A stretch of 64,000 nt of DNA, from assembly GCA_016712345.1 (NCBI GenBank), contig JADJRH010000002.1, positions 496,001 through 560,000 of the forward strand, read 5' to 3'. The DNA comes from Polyangiaceae bacterium. GTDB lineage: Bacteria; Myxococcota_A; Polyangia; Polyangiales; Polyangiaceae. The notes under the pieces are model-generated. The model was not told where the DNA came from and ran no database searches. It saw nothing but the letters and a program-made list of their open reading frames with translations. Positions 54,254-63,630 of this stretch are shown in pieces. A program made the translations under genes and the position numbers. Position 1 is the stretch's first letter; each line of letters opens with the position of its first letter.

Positions 54254-57178
54254 GGCGTCTGCTTCTCAACGGGTTGGATAAACACCAAGGTTTCATCGCC
54301 TCTGCGCACAATTCGCCAGAAATCACCGTCGCTTCAACACATCCGATATTGATGCCATTATCAGTCCAGTCGCCTGCCAAAAAGAGATTTTTTATACCCG
54401 ACTCCCCCGGTTTCATGCGGTACTTCAGCGTGCCCGCGTGTGATTGTACATACCGCTCGCTTGGCTCCACGTTGGCGCGAATATACTGGGCGTTGAGCCG
54501 GCGAGCGCCCTGTTGCCCGGCGCCGTCCCACAGTTCTTCCCATTGAAATTCACCCCTGTCGGTGTATAGATTGGGCCACAGCGGTTTTAGGTCGCGCTCA
54601 AAAAATGTGCGGGTTTGCTCTGCCAACCGTTGCGAGGCCGCCGCCCGAGAGGGTTCAGGCGGGTTTGGGTAAGGGGCGCAAAAATAGGCCACCTGTTTTG
54701 GACCGCCTTCGGCATCAAACCCTTCGTGCGCAAGGGTATGGGTCATATCGGCCCATGTATCAAACAAACCTGAAAACGCTCCCACCACAGGCCCTTTTTC
54801 AGGATTGGGTCCACCCCAACCGACGCTTTCAACAGGGCAGTTTAACCAAGCTTGGCACGATGCTGTGGCCGTGGTTGGAAGGTGCGCGATCATGTCTTTC
54901 CAACGTGGGTGCGTTTGTACCAACTCCGAGCAAATGGGTTCCAGCGCGCCCGCGGGGATGGCAAGGATCACCAAGTCAAAATCACGGCCCCAAAGAAGCT
55001 CTTCTTGGCGTTCATCGGCATCGGTTGTAGTGGGCCATGGTGAGGTTTGCGCCGGGTCTGCGTGTTTGCGCCAACAGGGCACGCCGTTGATGATTTCCAA
55101 CGGTTGATATTCACCCTCCACTCTGAGAGCCTTTTCCAAACGGATGCCCGTGATTTGTGTACCGCTGTCGCTCAGGCTCAGGTGGGTTACCATTTCAAAA
55201 AACCGAAAGTGTACACCACGTTTTTTTAACACTTCATAAAGGGGTGAAAATACCACCTCACCCATCCCCCGTTCATCTTCCACTGAAACGAACCTTTGTA
55301 GTCAAACGCCATGCGAAGCGTCATTAAGAGCCCCGCGCCCGCGGCTATACTGGGTTTGTTTCGATCGCCGTCCTTGTACGAAAACGTCATGTCGTACACA
55401 ATTTTGAGCTGTGGACTCTGAAGCACGTTGTCCGATGCGCCGTGCCGCGCAAGCCACTCACGCAAGTCAAGGTGGTTGATGGAGTCAAACCCTTTTTCAA
55501 CCAGATTGTCGGCCAAAATGCCCGTCAAACAGGTGAGCGCAAGGTCTATAAAAAACACAATACGCTGCCGATCTGCCTGCCCCTCCGCGGCTTTTTCAAC
55601 CGTGTTTCGCAAAAGACCCCGCACTCGCGCAACCAAAGGAAGGTATTTGCCGGCGCCTCGAAACCCCTGGTCAACCAGCAGAGTAGACAGCGTGGCAAAC
55701 AAGAACAGAGCCTTTTTTACCGCCGGCGAAACATGAAAGCCGTCCGGGTCTGAAAGAAGGATTTTAGAGCCCGATCGAAATAGAAAAGCCAGGTGCTCTA
55801 CCAGTTGGGCCGGGGTTTTGGCCGGCTTTCCCACCTCGGCATCTCGGCGCGGAAAATCAAGCACCCACGAGGGCGACCGCACATGGGTAGAGTGATAAAA
55901 CATAATTCGGTCGTGGGGCAAAAACGCATCTTCAAGCGTGCGAAGGGGTGAACCCGGCGGCCGATTGTTTTCTTTGTAGACGGTGCGCATTAACTCAAAC
56001 GCATGGTCGTAAAACCCAAACCACAGGTGCAGCCCGTGCTCTTCAATTCTACCGCGGGCCTCCGGGTTGCGAACGCTGGCGCCTTTTCCACCCAGATGAC
56101 CTGTGGCTTCAAACACCGTCACTTCCAACTCACCCGCTTTTTGAGCGGTGTCGGTGAGCGCCGCCACAGCTGAAAGCGCCCCGAGACCACCGCCCAGAAC
56201 GGCGATTTTTCGCTTGGGGCGGACAGGTGAACCTACCCGTTCATTGACTTTGGGTGTGCCCAACATTCCGCCCCGCCAAAGCGAGCGCCCGTGCCCCACC
56301 TCAAAGTCGAATTCTACAAGCACCGACGCGGTGGTAAGCGCCGAGCCGCCTGACAGTCCAATTTCTTTGGCCAAAGGGTGGCTTGACGACGGGTGCACTT
56401 GGACCCTGTATTGATGAACAAGAGGTTTTACATCGTGGAGAGCGCGCACTTTGCACGACGCCACAAGCACCTGTTGCAGAAGAGCCCGGGTGGGTTGTTC
56501 GGCATCGCGCACCTGATGCAAAAATAGAAGTTTTACCTCCGCCCCCAAAACCGACTGGGCCAGTTTAGAATTGAGCGCAAAACCCGGAGCAAACGCCTCG
56601 CGTATCCCCATCAATTCACCCGTGTGAGAAAGGATGGAGGCCCACCCCGCCGGGCTTGAAAACTCACCCGTTGGCGCGATTGTAAAAAGCGGTGCAAGCG
56701 CCAGATCGGCCCCGGGATGAGGGATATGCCACGTGCTTACCGTGTGTACACCCGGCTTCTGAGGATTGGGTGGGTAGGAAAAGTGAGCCAGCGTTTTTGG
56801 AAAACCGTACACCTCGCGCCCGGTGGCCATGGCAAAAGGTTGGTCGACAAACACGTAGGGTAGATAAAACGCAACAAACCGCTCCCTCTCCGTTTCAACC
56901 TGAACGGGAATCCAAAGCGCGAAGTCATGCTCTTTTGCCGCGCTTTTGGTAGCTAAAGGGGAGAGCGAAAAAACGTTGTCAATGCGGGCAAGCGCGAGCG
57001 CCACCTGATCGAAAAGGGGGCTGACCCGCACGGCGCCGCCGCTCGGTTCGTTAAAATCGCGCTCGCATAACCGCCGCAGCCGTTCAAGTTCGGCCTTGAA
57101 CCAGAAAGAACGAAACTGCGTTTTTTCGTGCAGAAAAGGCCCCGGCAAAACCAACTCGCCGCCGCGTTCAACAAACAT
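54219..57178 (-). CDS. acetoacetate-decarboxylase-like / FAD-dependent oxidoreductase fusion, frameshifted
   Basis: The two frames (57178 to about 55270, then about 55270 to 54219) join into about 986 residues if one G is added to the five-G run at 55266-55270 (KMNGG to MGEVVFSPLYEVL). ATG 57178 is chosen because the domain begins MFVERGGELVLPGPF. Residues 1 to about 310 resemble acetoacetate decarboxylase (GREVYGFPKTLAHFSY). From about 322 a Rossmann/FAD domain begins (KIAVLGGGLGALSAVAAL, then TGHLGGKGASVRN), like phytoene-desaturase-type oxidoreductases. It ends with NLFLAGDWTDNGINIGCVEATVISG, the amine-oxidase/desaturase tail. It sits directly upstream of the terpene cyclase. Confidence 0.82.
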
Positions 57179-57368
57179 CTCTACACCGTAAAATTCAAAG
57201 CCCAGAGATGGGGTGTCAGGTCGTGGCTGCGTGCATTTGTACACGCTGCCGGGCGTTCGCGTCAACGCCGAGATTTCTGACAAGCTCTCGTTTCGAATTG
57301 TATTCCCCCGCGCGGCCCGGGGTGTTAGGAGGCAACACTTTCACTGCCCACTCAGTTCGGGGTGTTTT

Positions 57369-58343
57369 ATGTTTCCTGTAAAAATCTTACCGGTCCGTTC
57401 CAACCTGTTTTCCACCACGTTGGCCGTGGCGCTGCTCGTCGCAGCGGGCTGCGACGGCGGATCTACCCAAACCGGCAGCGGCGGTTCAACAACGTCCAGC
57501 AATACGGCCGGGCAGGCCGGGTCGGGTGGCCAAGGTCAGGGTGGCAGTGGTGGCTTCACCACCGGGTCAGGCGCGTCGGACTCAACGGGCTCCACATCCA
57601 CATCGGGTTCAGGCGGGTCTACCTCCACTTCTACCACCGGTACCGGAGCGGGAGGTGGTTCGGCTCTACTCGACGTGGGGTCGCTTGTTATTTTGGGCGA
57701 CTCCATCAGCGACGGCGGTGGAGACGGACCGTATTATTACAACCTTCTCCACACGGACTTGGAGGCCAAATACGGTGCGCTTGAGTACCACCATCAAGCT
57801 CAAAGCGGCTCAAAAACCGACGCGCTCGTCATGCAAATCAACTCTCTACCCAGCACGCTCACCGGGCCTGTCGCGGTTGTGATTACAAGCGGTGGCAACG
57901 ACATGAAGGCAGCCATTGCGCAAATCCTCGGTGGGATAGATGAGTCAAAACGCAATGAAATGCGGCAAAATGTTAAGAACGCGCTCGACCTTTTGGGCAC
58001 ACCAAACCACTTTGGCCCGGGGGTAGATGTTCACGTCTTTGAGGGAAACATCTACGATTCGAGCGACGGATCGGGAAAATACTCTGACTATGGGTGCAAG
58101 TTTCCACTGAGCCTTTTCCCTGCCCAGCCGACCGATACCTATTTTACAAACTGGAACACGGTCATTGCGGAAGAGGTGGCGGCCCACGGTCAAACGCTGG
58201 TGGACATGCACACCTATTTTTACGGGCACGGCTTTCAGTCTAACCCGAATTGGTATGTGGATGATTGCATCCACCCAAGCACGGTTGGTCACAGCGAGTT
58301 GAGAAACCTGTTCTACGAACACATCACCGGTGAAACTCTGTAA
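57369..58343 (+). CDS. SGNH/GDSL hydrolase lipoprotein
   Basis: This protein of about 324 residues starts at ATG 57369 and has a lipobox (LLVAAGCDGG, Cys28). A Gly/Ser/Thr linker of about 70 residues follows. The hydrolase carries block I ILGDSISDG (Ser112), block III TSGGNDM and block V DDCIHPSTVGH (Asp and His). It probably cleaves an ester on the cell surface, such as acylated sugars or lipids. The gene is divergent from the terpene operon; the start codons are 190 bases apart. Confidence 0.9.
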   Translation: MFPVKILPVRSNLFSTTLAVALLVAAGCDGGSTQTGSGGSTTSSNTAGQAGSGGQGQGGSGGFTTGSGASDSTGSTSTSGSGGSTSTSTTGTGAGGGSALLDVGSLVILGDSISDGGGDGPYYYNLLHTDLEAKYGALEYHHQAQSGSKTDALVMQINSLPSTLTGPVAVVITSGGNDMKAAIAQILGGIDESKRNEMRQNVKNALDLLGTPNHFGPGVDVHVFEGNIYDSSDGSGKYSDYGCKFPLSLFPAQPTDTYFTNWNTVIAEEVAAHGQTLVDMHTYFYGHGFQSNPNWYVDDCIHPSTVGHSELRNLFYEHITGETL

Positions 58344-59146
58344 ACCTGTTGGGATAGCCCATGGGTAGGCCCCCCGCGGCGCGCGCAGCGAAGCGAGCAC
58401 GACGCGTGGGGGGCCGGGTGCATGTGTACACATGCACCCCAAGGGGGCAACTTAGACTGCGTGCACAACCTATGGGGCACGGGAGCGAGTGACCTGTGCG
58501 CGTTCGAGCGGTGAATGGGGGGACCGCCGTGTTTGAGCGGTGGCGTGACCGGGGCAAAGGAGCGAGTGACCTGTGCGCGGCCGAGCGGTGAATGGGGGGA
58601 CCGCCCTGTTTGAGCGGTGGCGTGACCGAGGCAAGGGAGCGAGTGACCTGTGCGCGTCCGAGCGGTGAATGGGGGGACCGCCCTGTTTGAGCGGTGGCGT
58701 GACCGGGGCAAGGGAGCGAGTGACCTGTGCGCGAACGAGCGGTGAATGGGGGGACCGCCGTGTTTGAGCGGTGGCGTGACCGGGGCAAAGGAGCGAGTGA
58801 CCTGTGCGCGAACGAGTGACGCGGTTTGGACCCCACTGCTGCATACGCTCAGTTCTGTTTGGGCAAGGGAGCGAGTGACCTGTACGCGAACGAGCGGCGC
58901 GGTTTGGACCCCACCGGTGCATACGCTTAGTTTCTATTGGGTCAAGGGAGCGAGTGACCTGTGCGCGGCCGAGCGGTGAATGGGGGGACCGCCGTGTTTC
59001 ACCGGGGTAAAGGAGCGAGTGACCTGTGCGCGTTCGAGCGGTGCGGTTTGGGCCCCGTGCGCCACTGCGGTGGGGGTTAGGGGGCCCCATCCGCGGGCGC
59101 TCGGGATAAACCGCACCGCGAGATGCGCACAGGTCACGAGCGACTA
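58344..59146. repeat. 803-bp intergenic region with a 77-bp tandem repeat array and closing hairpin
   Basis: From 58482 the segment GGAGCGAGTGACCTGTGCGCG recurs at 58482, 58559, 58636, 58713 and 58790 with exactly 77-bp spacing (one or two base changes per copy), then at 58868, 58947 and 59012. The second half of most units, GTGAATGGGGGGACCGCC then GTTTGAGCGGTGGCGTGACC, contains small inverted repeats. The array is not a multiple of three, so it is not coding. It is followed by an inverted arm that pairs with the last unit (12- and 13-bp perfect arms, 59019-59049 and 59108-59137). Confidence 0.9.
58416..58439. repeat. 24-bp perfect palindrome centred on GTGTACAC
   Basis: The arms GGGTGCAT (58416-58423) and ATGCACCC (58432-58439) flank GTGTACAC (58424-58431). 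It lies just before the tandem array and is flanked on the left by another imperfect inverted repeat (ggccccccgcg / cgcgtggggggcc). There is no T tract. Confidence 0.75.
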
Positions 59147-61906
59147 TCAGGGGAAGGGCTTGCAGTAGTTGGGATCTGCCGCGTCGAGCAACACAAAGTC
59201 GGCGGCGTTTCGCGGCTCCAACTTGAAATTGGAGAACGAATAAGCGTGAACGCCCGTGATGGACATGAAGGCCTTACCCACATCGCAGATGTTGTTGAGC
59301 CCCATGTTTGCCTGATTATCAAAAATCAGATCGTCAATGCGCAGGTTGCCCGTCACAACAAATTCATCAAAGTCCGGCATCCCCATAAAGGCGCCGTCGG
59401 CGTTGCCATTCACCACCGAAACAGCTCCCAACTTGAGCAACATTGACTCATACCCTTCAGCCATGGCGCCACCTGTCGCAATGGTAGACGGGTCGGCAAT
59501 GGCGATGGGTTGGAAGGGTAGAGTGGTGCCCATATCGGTCACCGTGACAGTGGGAGTCTTCAACTCAGACAAATCAAAGAACTCATCGTACACACCGGTA
59601 ATTGATACTTTGTTACCCACCTGAACCGTGGGGGAGGTGCCCGCTGTAAAGACGAACACGCCCGAGAAAGGCGTGAGCGAGGTATCCTGGATGTAGAAGC
59701 CCTGCGAAGTGCCCATTTTCGGACGAACGGCGGTTACGTACACATCGGTCACGGTGACCGTGTCGCCGATGGCCGGGTGTTGGGGATCGCTCGGATCGCG
59801 AACAGCCTTGATGGAGATCGGAACCGCCGGGCACGGATCCAAACCGGGGTTTGGAACCATTGGACACTTGTCGCACAGGTCGCCGTGACCGTCACCGTCG
59901 GTGTCGGTTTGGCTGGAGTTGGCCTTGTACGGGCAGTTGTCATACCCATTGAGCCAGGTGTCATTGTCCAGGTCGTTGGCGTCGGTGACAGCGCATGCGT
60001 TGTTCGCGTCGAGCGGACAGGGGTCGCAGGCGTCGCCCAACATATCGCCGTCGTCGTTGGGTTGAGCGTCATCCATCGGACGTTTGGGGTTGAACACTGC
60101 GGCACAGTTGTCTGCGGCGTTGTCCACGCCGTCGCCGTCGTCGTCTGTTCCACCCACCGGACCGTTATACTCCCCCGGACGGTAGGGAATGCAGCTTGGC
60201 TCGTTGGTAGGTACACCCACCGGGTCGTTTGCACTGGGGCAGAAGAACAATGGGTAGGTTCCTTGCGCCGCCGTTACAAGCGATGCGAGGGTCACGTTGC
60301 CGCCGACATCGGCCGCCACACACGCGCGTTTATCGTAGGTACACACCGCAATGGGTTCACACCCGGGGCGAATCGCTTCAACAACCGCCGAGTCGCCGTA
60401 GAGCGGTTCGCCGCCGCGCAAAACGAGCACCACTTCACCCATGGTGGCTGAAATGACCGCACGGTAGTCTTTGTTATTTTTGCCGTTGAATACGGCCACA
60501 TCACCCCAATAACCCACCTTCATTAAACCGAGTACACTTTCTACCCCAAGCGCCAGCGCGCCGTTGGTAGTGACCATTTGCCAAAGTTGTTTATCGGTAA
60601 AGTGGCCCCCGTAAAACTGACTGTTGAGTTCATCGGCGCATTGCAGCTCACGCAGAGCATTCATTGAGCCGCTCGGCAGCCAATCTGTACCGAGTGCAAT
60701 GGGTACACCCAGGTAGTCGAGGAGAGTGATCTGAGCGGTGTTGCCGTAGAGATCCACGTTGGAGCGTGGTGACCAGATCACCTTGGCAGTGTCCGTTCGA
60801 ATTTTGGCAACATCCACTGCGGACAATCCAACAGCGTGGATGATGGCTGTTTTGGGTTGAATAATATCGTGGGCGCCGGTGGGAGGCGGCTGCGTGCTTG
60901 TGCACAAAAACTCGGTGTGAGCCTCGTCGTTGACACCTTCAGAGATGTGCGGAAGGTACGCTTCATCCTGAGCAATTTCGGTGGCCGTTGTGGGCGAAGC
61001 ACCGTAGTCGCACCCGTCACTCGCGTTGGTATCTGTAACGCCCGACGAGTCGTTGAGTGGGAAGGTATCGGAGTTGACATCCAAGGCAACCCCTTCACCC
61101 AAACCGTTTGCGTCGAGGTTGCGCAGCAAACCGGCCTGACCACCCGCGCTTGCCGCGATGGTAGCGCCGCTCATGACAAATCGGAGTTCTGCAACGCGCA
61201 CGTCGGCAGCTGTAGCGCCGCCGGGAGCGGTGATCTTGGGCTTGTTGACCCCGGCGCCCATACGCCATTCATGCCGGTGGTCATACCTGGACGGGTTACC
61301 CATTGAGTCAAGGTGCGCTTTGGGCGCATTTTGCGCGAAAGTAATGTGATCGTGAGGGTTGATTAGACTGGGTGTGATCACACCGTTGGCGCAATTCATC
61401 ACCGTGGCTTTGTCGGCTCCGGGGGTGGTTGAACAATCGCATGCAGTACAAGCGATCTTCCCATCACCGGCGATGAAGACCTCACCTTTGTGCATGACCT
61501 GGTCAGGCAAGAGTAAGGTTCCGCGAAGAATGACACCCGCCGTTCCGGCCGTTGCAACTTCACACGTTGCCTTGGGGTCTGCGGGTGGGTTGATATCAGG
61601 AACGTTGCAATCCACAACGGGGTCAAGCGTGGGCATGGTGGTGCCGCCGCCGGTGCCGCCGCCGGTTCCACCGGTGCCGCCGGTGGTTCCGCCGGTGCCG
61701 CCGGTGGTTCCACCGGTGCCTCCGCTGCCACCGGTAGAGCCGCCGGTTCCACCGGTGCCCGTTGTGGTGCTTGTGGAGCCCGTGGTGTTGTCACCTCCGG
61801 CGCCGGTTCCACCGGTGCCCGTTGTCGATGTGCCGTCGTCACAACCGGTGCCGGCGGCTATTGCAAAGAACGCAAGTAGTGAGGCCAAAGAAGCCGACTT
61901 TCGCAT
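59147..61906 (-). CDS. amidohydrolase lipoprotein with TSP3 repeats and an OB-like domain
   Basis: This protein of about 919 residues starts at ATG 61906 (lipobox GTGCDDG; ATG 61945 possible). A Gly/Thr linker of about 70 residues precedes an amidohydrolase domain: LINPHDHITFAQNAPKAH (H-x-H metal ligands), AIIHAVGLSAVDVA and ALGTDWLPSGSMNALRE (late Asp). Then come TSP3 repeats (DDDGDGVDNAADNCA; NDDGDMLGDACDPC; DTDGDGHGDLCDKC). The C-terminal 200 residues look like an OB-fold/DUF5689-type domain (VTDVYVTAVRPKMGTSQGFYIQD). This is an unusual mix for an amidohydrolase, which is normally cytoplasmic; here it should be lipid-anchored and surface or periplasmic. Confidence 0.85.
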   Translation of the reverse strand: MRKSASLASLLAFFAIAAGTGCDDGTSTTGTGGTGAGGDNTTGSTSTTTGTGGTGGSTGGSGGTGGTTGGTGGTTGGTGGTGGGTGGGTTMPTLDPVVDCNVPDINPPADPKATCEVATAGTAGVILRGTLLLPDQVMHKGEVFIAGDGKIACTACDCSTTPGADKATVMNCANGVITPSLINPHDHITFAQNAPKAHLDSMGNPSRYDHRHEWRMGAGVNKPKITAPGGATAADVRVAELRFVMSGATIAASAGGQAGLLRNLDANGLGEGVALDVNSDTFPLNDSSGVTDTNASDGCDYGASPTTATEIAQDEAYLPHISEGVNDEAHTEFLCTSTQPPPTGAHDIIQPKTAIIHAVGLSAVDVAKIRTDTAKVIWSPRSNVDLYGNTAQITLLDYLGVPIALGTDWLPSGSMNALRELQCADELNSQFYGGHFTDKQLWQMVTTNGALALGVESVLGLMKVGYWGDVAVFNGKNNKDYRAVISATMGEVVLVLRGGEPLYGDSAVVEAIRPGCEPIAVCTYDKRACVAADVGGNVTLASLVTAAQGTYPLFFCPSANDPVGVPTNEPSCIPYRPGEYNGPVGGTDDDGDGVDNAADNCAAVFNPKRPMDDAQPNDDGDMLGDACDPCPLDANNACAVTDANDLDNDTWLNGYDNCPYKANSSQTDTDGDGHGDLCDKCPMVPNPGLDPCPAVPISIKAVRDPSDPQHPAIGDTVTVTDVYVTAVRPKMGTSQGFYIQDTSLTPFSGVFVFTAGTSPTVQVGNKVSITGVYDEFFDLSELKTPTVTVTDMGTTLPFQPIAIADPSTIATGGAMAEGYESMLLKLGAVSVVNGNADGAFMGMPDFDEFVVTGNLRIDDLIFDNQANMGLNNICDVGKAFMSITGVHAYSFSNFKLEPRNAADFVLLDAADPNYCKPFP

Positions 61907-62003
61907 CAAGCAACGATAGCCGAAGATCTCACGTTTCGGGTTCATTTTAGGCGTTCGACACACTTCTGACAGAAACGAACCCCAAGGCGGGTTTGTTCTC
62001 CCG

Positions 62004-63386
62004 ATGAATGCGCGCCTGCCTGTGGTAAAAGTCGCCGCAATGCGAACCGCAGCACCTGTTTTGCCCGGCTCCTCCCACACGCTTGAATCACCGATTGACC
62101 GAGCATTGTCGCTCTTGTTTGCGAATGAACGCGAAGCGGCGCTCCGTTGGGCCGCGGCGATTGTCAAACACGATCCGCTCATGGCTACGGGGCTTGTTGT
62201 CTGCGGGCGATTGTTAGGTGATTTGGGTCGACAAGAAGTGGGACGTGAAGCATGCAAGCTTGCTGTTTCGCGCGCGATCGATCTCGAAAATCTTCCCCTC
62301 GCTGTTGTCGCGGCCCGACAGTTTGAAGAGTTGGGAGGCGATCCAAACTCCCTTCTTGATGAAATAGCAGAAGCGTTTTGTCGTGATTCACCGCGGCTTG
62401 GTGAAGGGATGCCACCGCCCCCGCCGCTGCCTCCGGCGGAAAGTTTTCAACCGCTTCACGCCGTTCTCATGGGTGCATCGTTGCTCAACAAAGCCACCGA
62501 GATCGTGCACGAAGCCCACCGGCAACATTTGACAGAAACCGCTCGTCCCGGCATCGCTCAGTTGCCTCTGTTTTCAAAGCTCGATTGCGCGGGTTTGCGA
62601 GCACTCGTGGGCGCCTTTTCGGCCGAGTGGATTCCTGAAACAACGCGCGTTGTGGAGCAGGGATCGGAGGGCACCGATGCGTACTTTGTGGCCCGCGGTG
62701 AACTCCACGCCGAGCGTGAACGCGACGGCGAAACGGTGACTTTGTCGCGCCTCACAAACGGTGCAGTGTTCGGTGAAATGGCGCTTTTGTCGCGTGCTCC
62801 ACGCGCCGCCGGCGTCTTCGCGAGCCGACCTACCATTGTTGTTCGAGTGTCTCGCGACGCTCTCGACGGCGTGGTTTCAAAACACCCTGAAGTGGGTGAC
62901 GAGTTGAGCGTTTTTGCGCGCGAAAGAATGGTTTCAAACCTCATTCGAATGAGCGAGCTTTTTGCCCTCGTTCGTGAAGAAGGTCGCAGCGCGCTCGTGG
63001 CCGGGTGTACACCTCGGCTCATTGAAAAAGGCCAGGTGCTCTTCTTTCGCGGCAGGCCGGCCGACGGTGTACACCTGATTGCTTCGGGTGAAGTGAGCCA
63101 AACCTCATTGGACGAGTCGGGTGAACCGCTGGTTCGAGGAACGCTCTCGGCCGGTGATGTTGTGGGGCATGACTCGTTGGTGCTGCGCCGCCCCATGGAG
63201 GTTGAAGTCGTGGCGCTTCACCCAACGGTCACGTTGTTTTTGTCAGAAGAAGATTTTCACGCGGTCATCGACAGCGAGCCGCGGATTTTGTTGGCGCTCT
63301 ACAAACTCGCGGTTCGAAGTGACAGCGACGCCAAAACCATCCGCGAAGAAGCCACCACCGTGGTTGATGACTCTGTACTCGTTTAG
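62004..63386 (+). CDS. tandem cyclic-nucleotide-binding-domain protein
   Basis: This 460-residue protein has a helical N-terminal region (TPR-like, about 30-130), a Pro-rich stretch and two cNMP-binding domains. The first is at about 190-300 (YFVARGELHAERERDGETVTL, GAVFGEMALLSRAPRAAGVFA). The second is at about 320-440 (VLFFRGRPADGVHLIASGEVS, AGDVVGHDSLVLRRPMEVEVVAL). The first keeps the FGEMALL-x4-RAA phosphate-binding cassette well; the second is degenerate (VVGHDSL-x4-RPMEV). No HTH domain is present, so it is not a Crp-type activator. It is likely a signalling scaffold. Two exact GTGTACAC octamers lie inside it (63005 and 63067). Confidence 0.85.
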   Translation: MNARLPVVKVAAMRTAAPVLPGSSHTLESPIDRALSLLFANEREAALRWAAAIVKHDPLMATGLVVCGRLLGDLGRQEVGREACKLAVSRAIDLENLPLAVVAARQFEELGGDPNSLLDEIAEAFCRDSPRLGEGMPPPPPLPPAESFQPLHAVLMGASLLNKATEIVHEAHRQHLTETARPGIAQLPLFSKLDCAGLRALVGAFSAEWIPETTRVVEQGSEGTDAYFVARGELHAERERDGETVTLSRLTNGAVFGEMALLSRAPRAAGVFASRPTIVVRVSRDALDGVVSKHPEVGDELSVFARERMVSNLIRMSELFALVREEGRSALVAGCTPRLIEKGQVLFFRGRPADGVHLIASGEVSQTSLDESGEPLVRGTLSAGDVVGHDSLVLRRPMEVEVVALHPTVTLFLSEEDFHAVIDSEPRILLALYKLAVRSDSDAKTIREEATTVVDDSVLV

Positions 63387-63630
63387 ATCTTTGTGTACTC
63401 ATGGTAACCGCCGCCACCACGCAACCACCGGGCGTGTTTCGATGCGTGTGACGTCTCTTCACCGCGAAAATCACGGAGGAGCCGTATTGACTGTCAAGGG
63501 GCGTGAGCGAAGGCGCTCGTAGAACGCTCGAACGATTGGGTTGAAGCCCAACGCGGCGACGATCGCCATGTGGAGGACGCAGCGTACGTCTGCGCGCCAC
63601 CGCGAATTGGCGGCGTTCAGGTCATCGGCT
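63387..63630. other. intergenic region with second copy of the dispersed repeat
   Basis: Bases about 63411-63455 resemble 609-651 at the other end of the window. No gene is visible. The flanking genes are convergent. Confidence 0.4.

Noticed and set aside
58482..59032. CRISPR array
   Set aside because: The sequence between the repeated segments is itself nearly identical in most units, so there are no spacers, and no cas gene is nearby.
58470..59090. 206-residue open frame through the tandem array
   Set aside because: The 77-bp unit is not a multiple of three and all three minus-strand frames are open through long parts of it; this is a composition effect.
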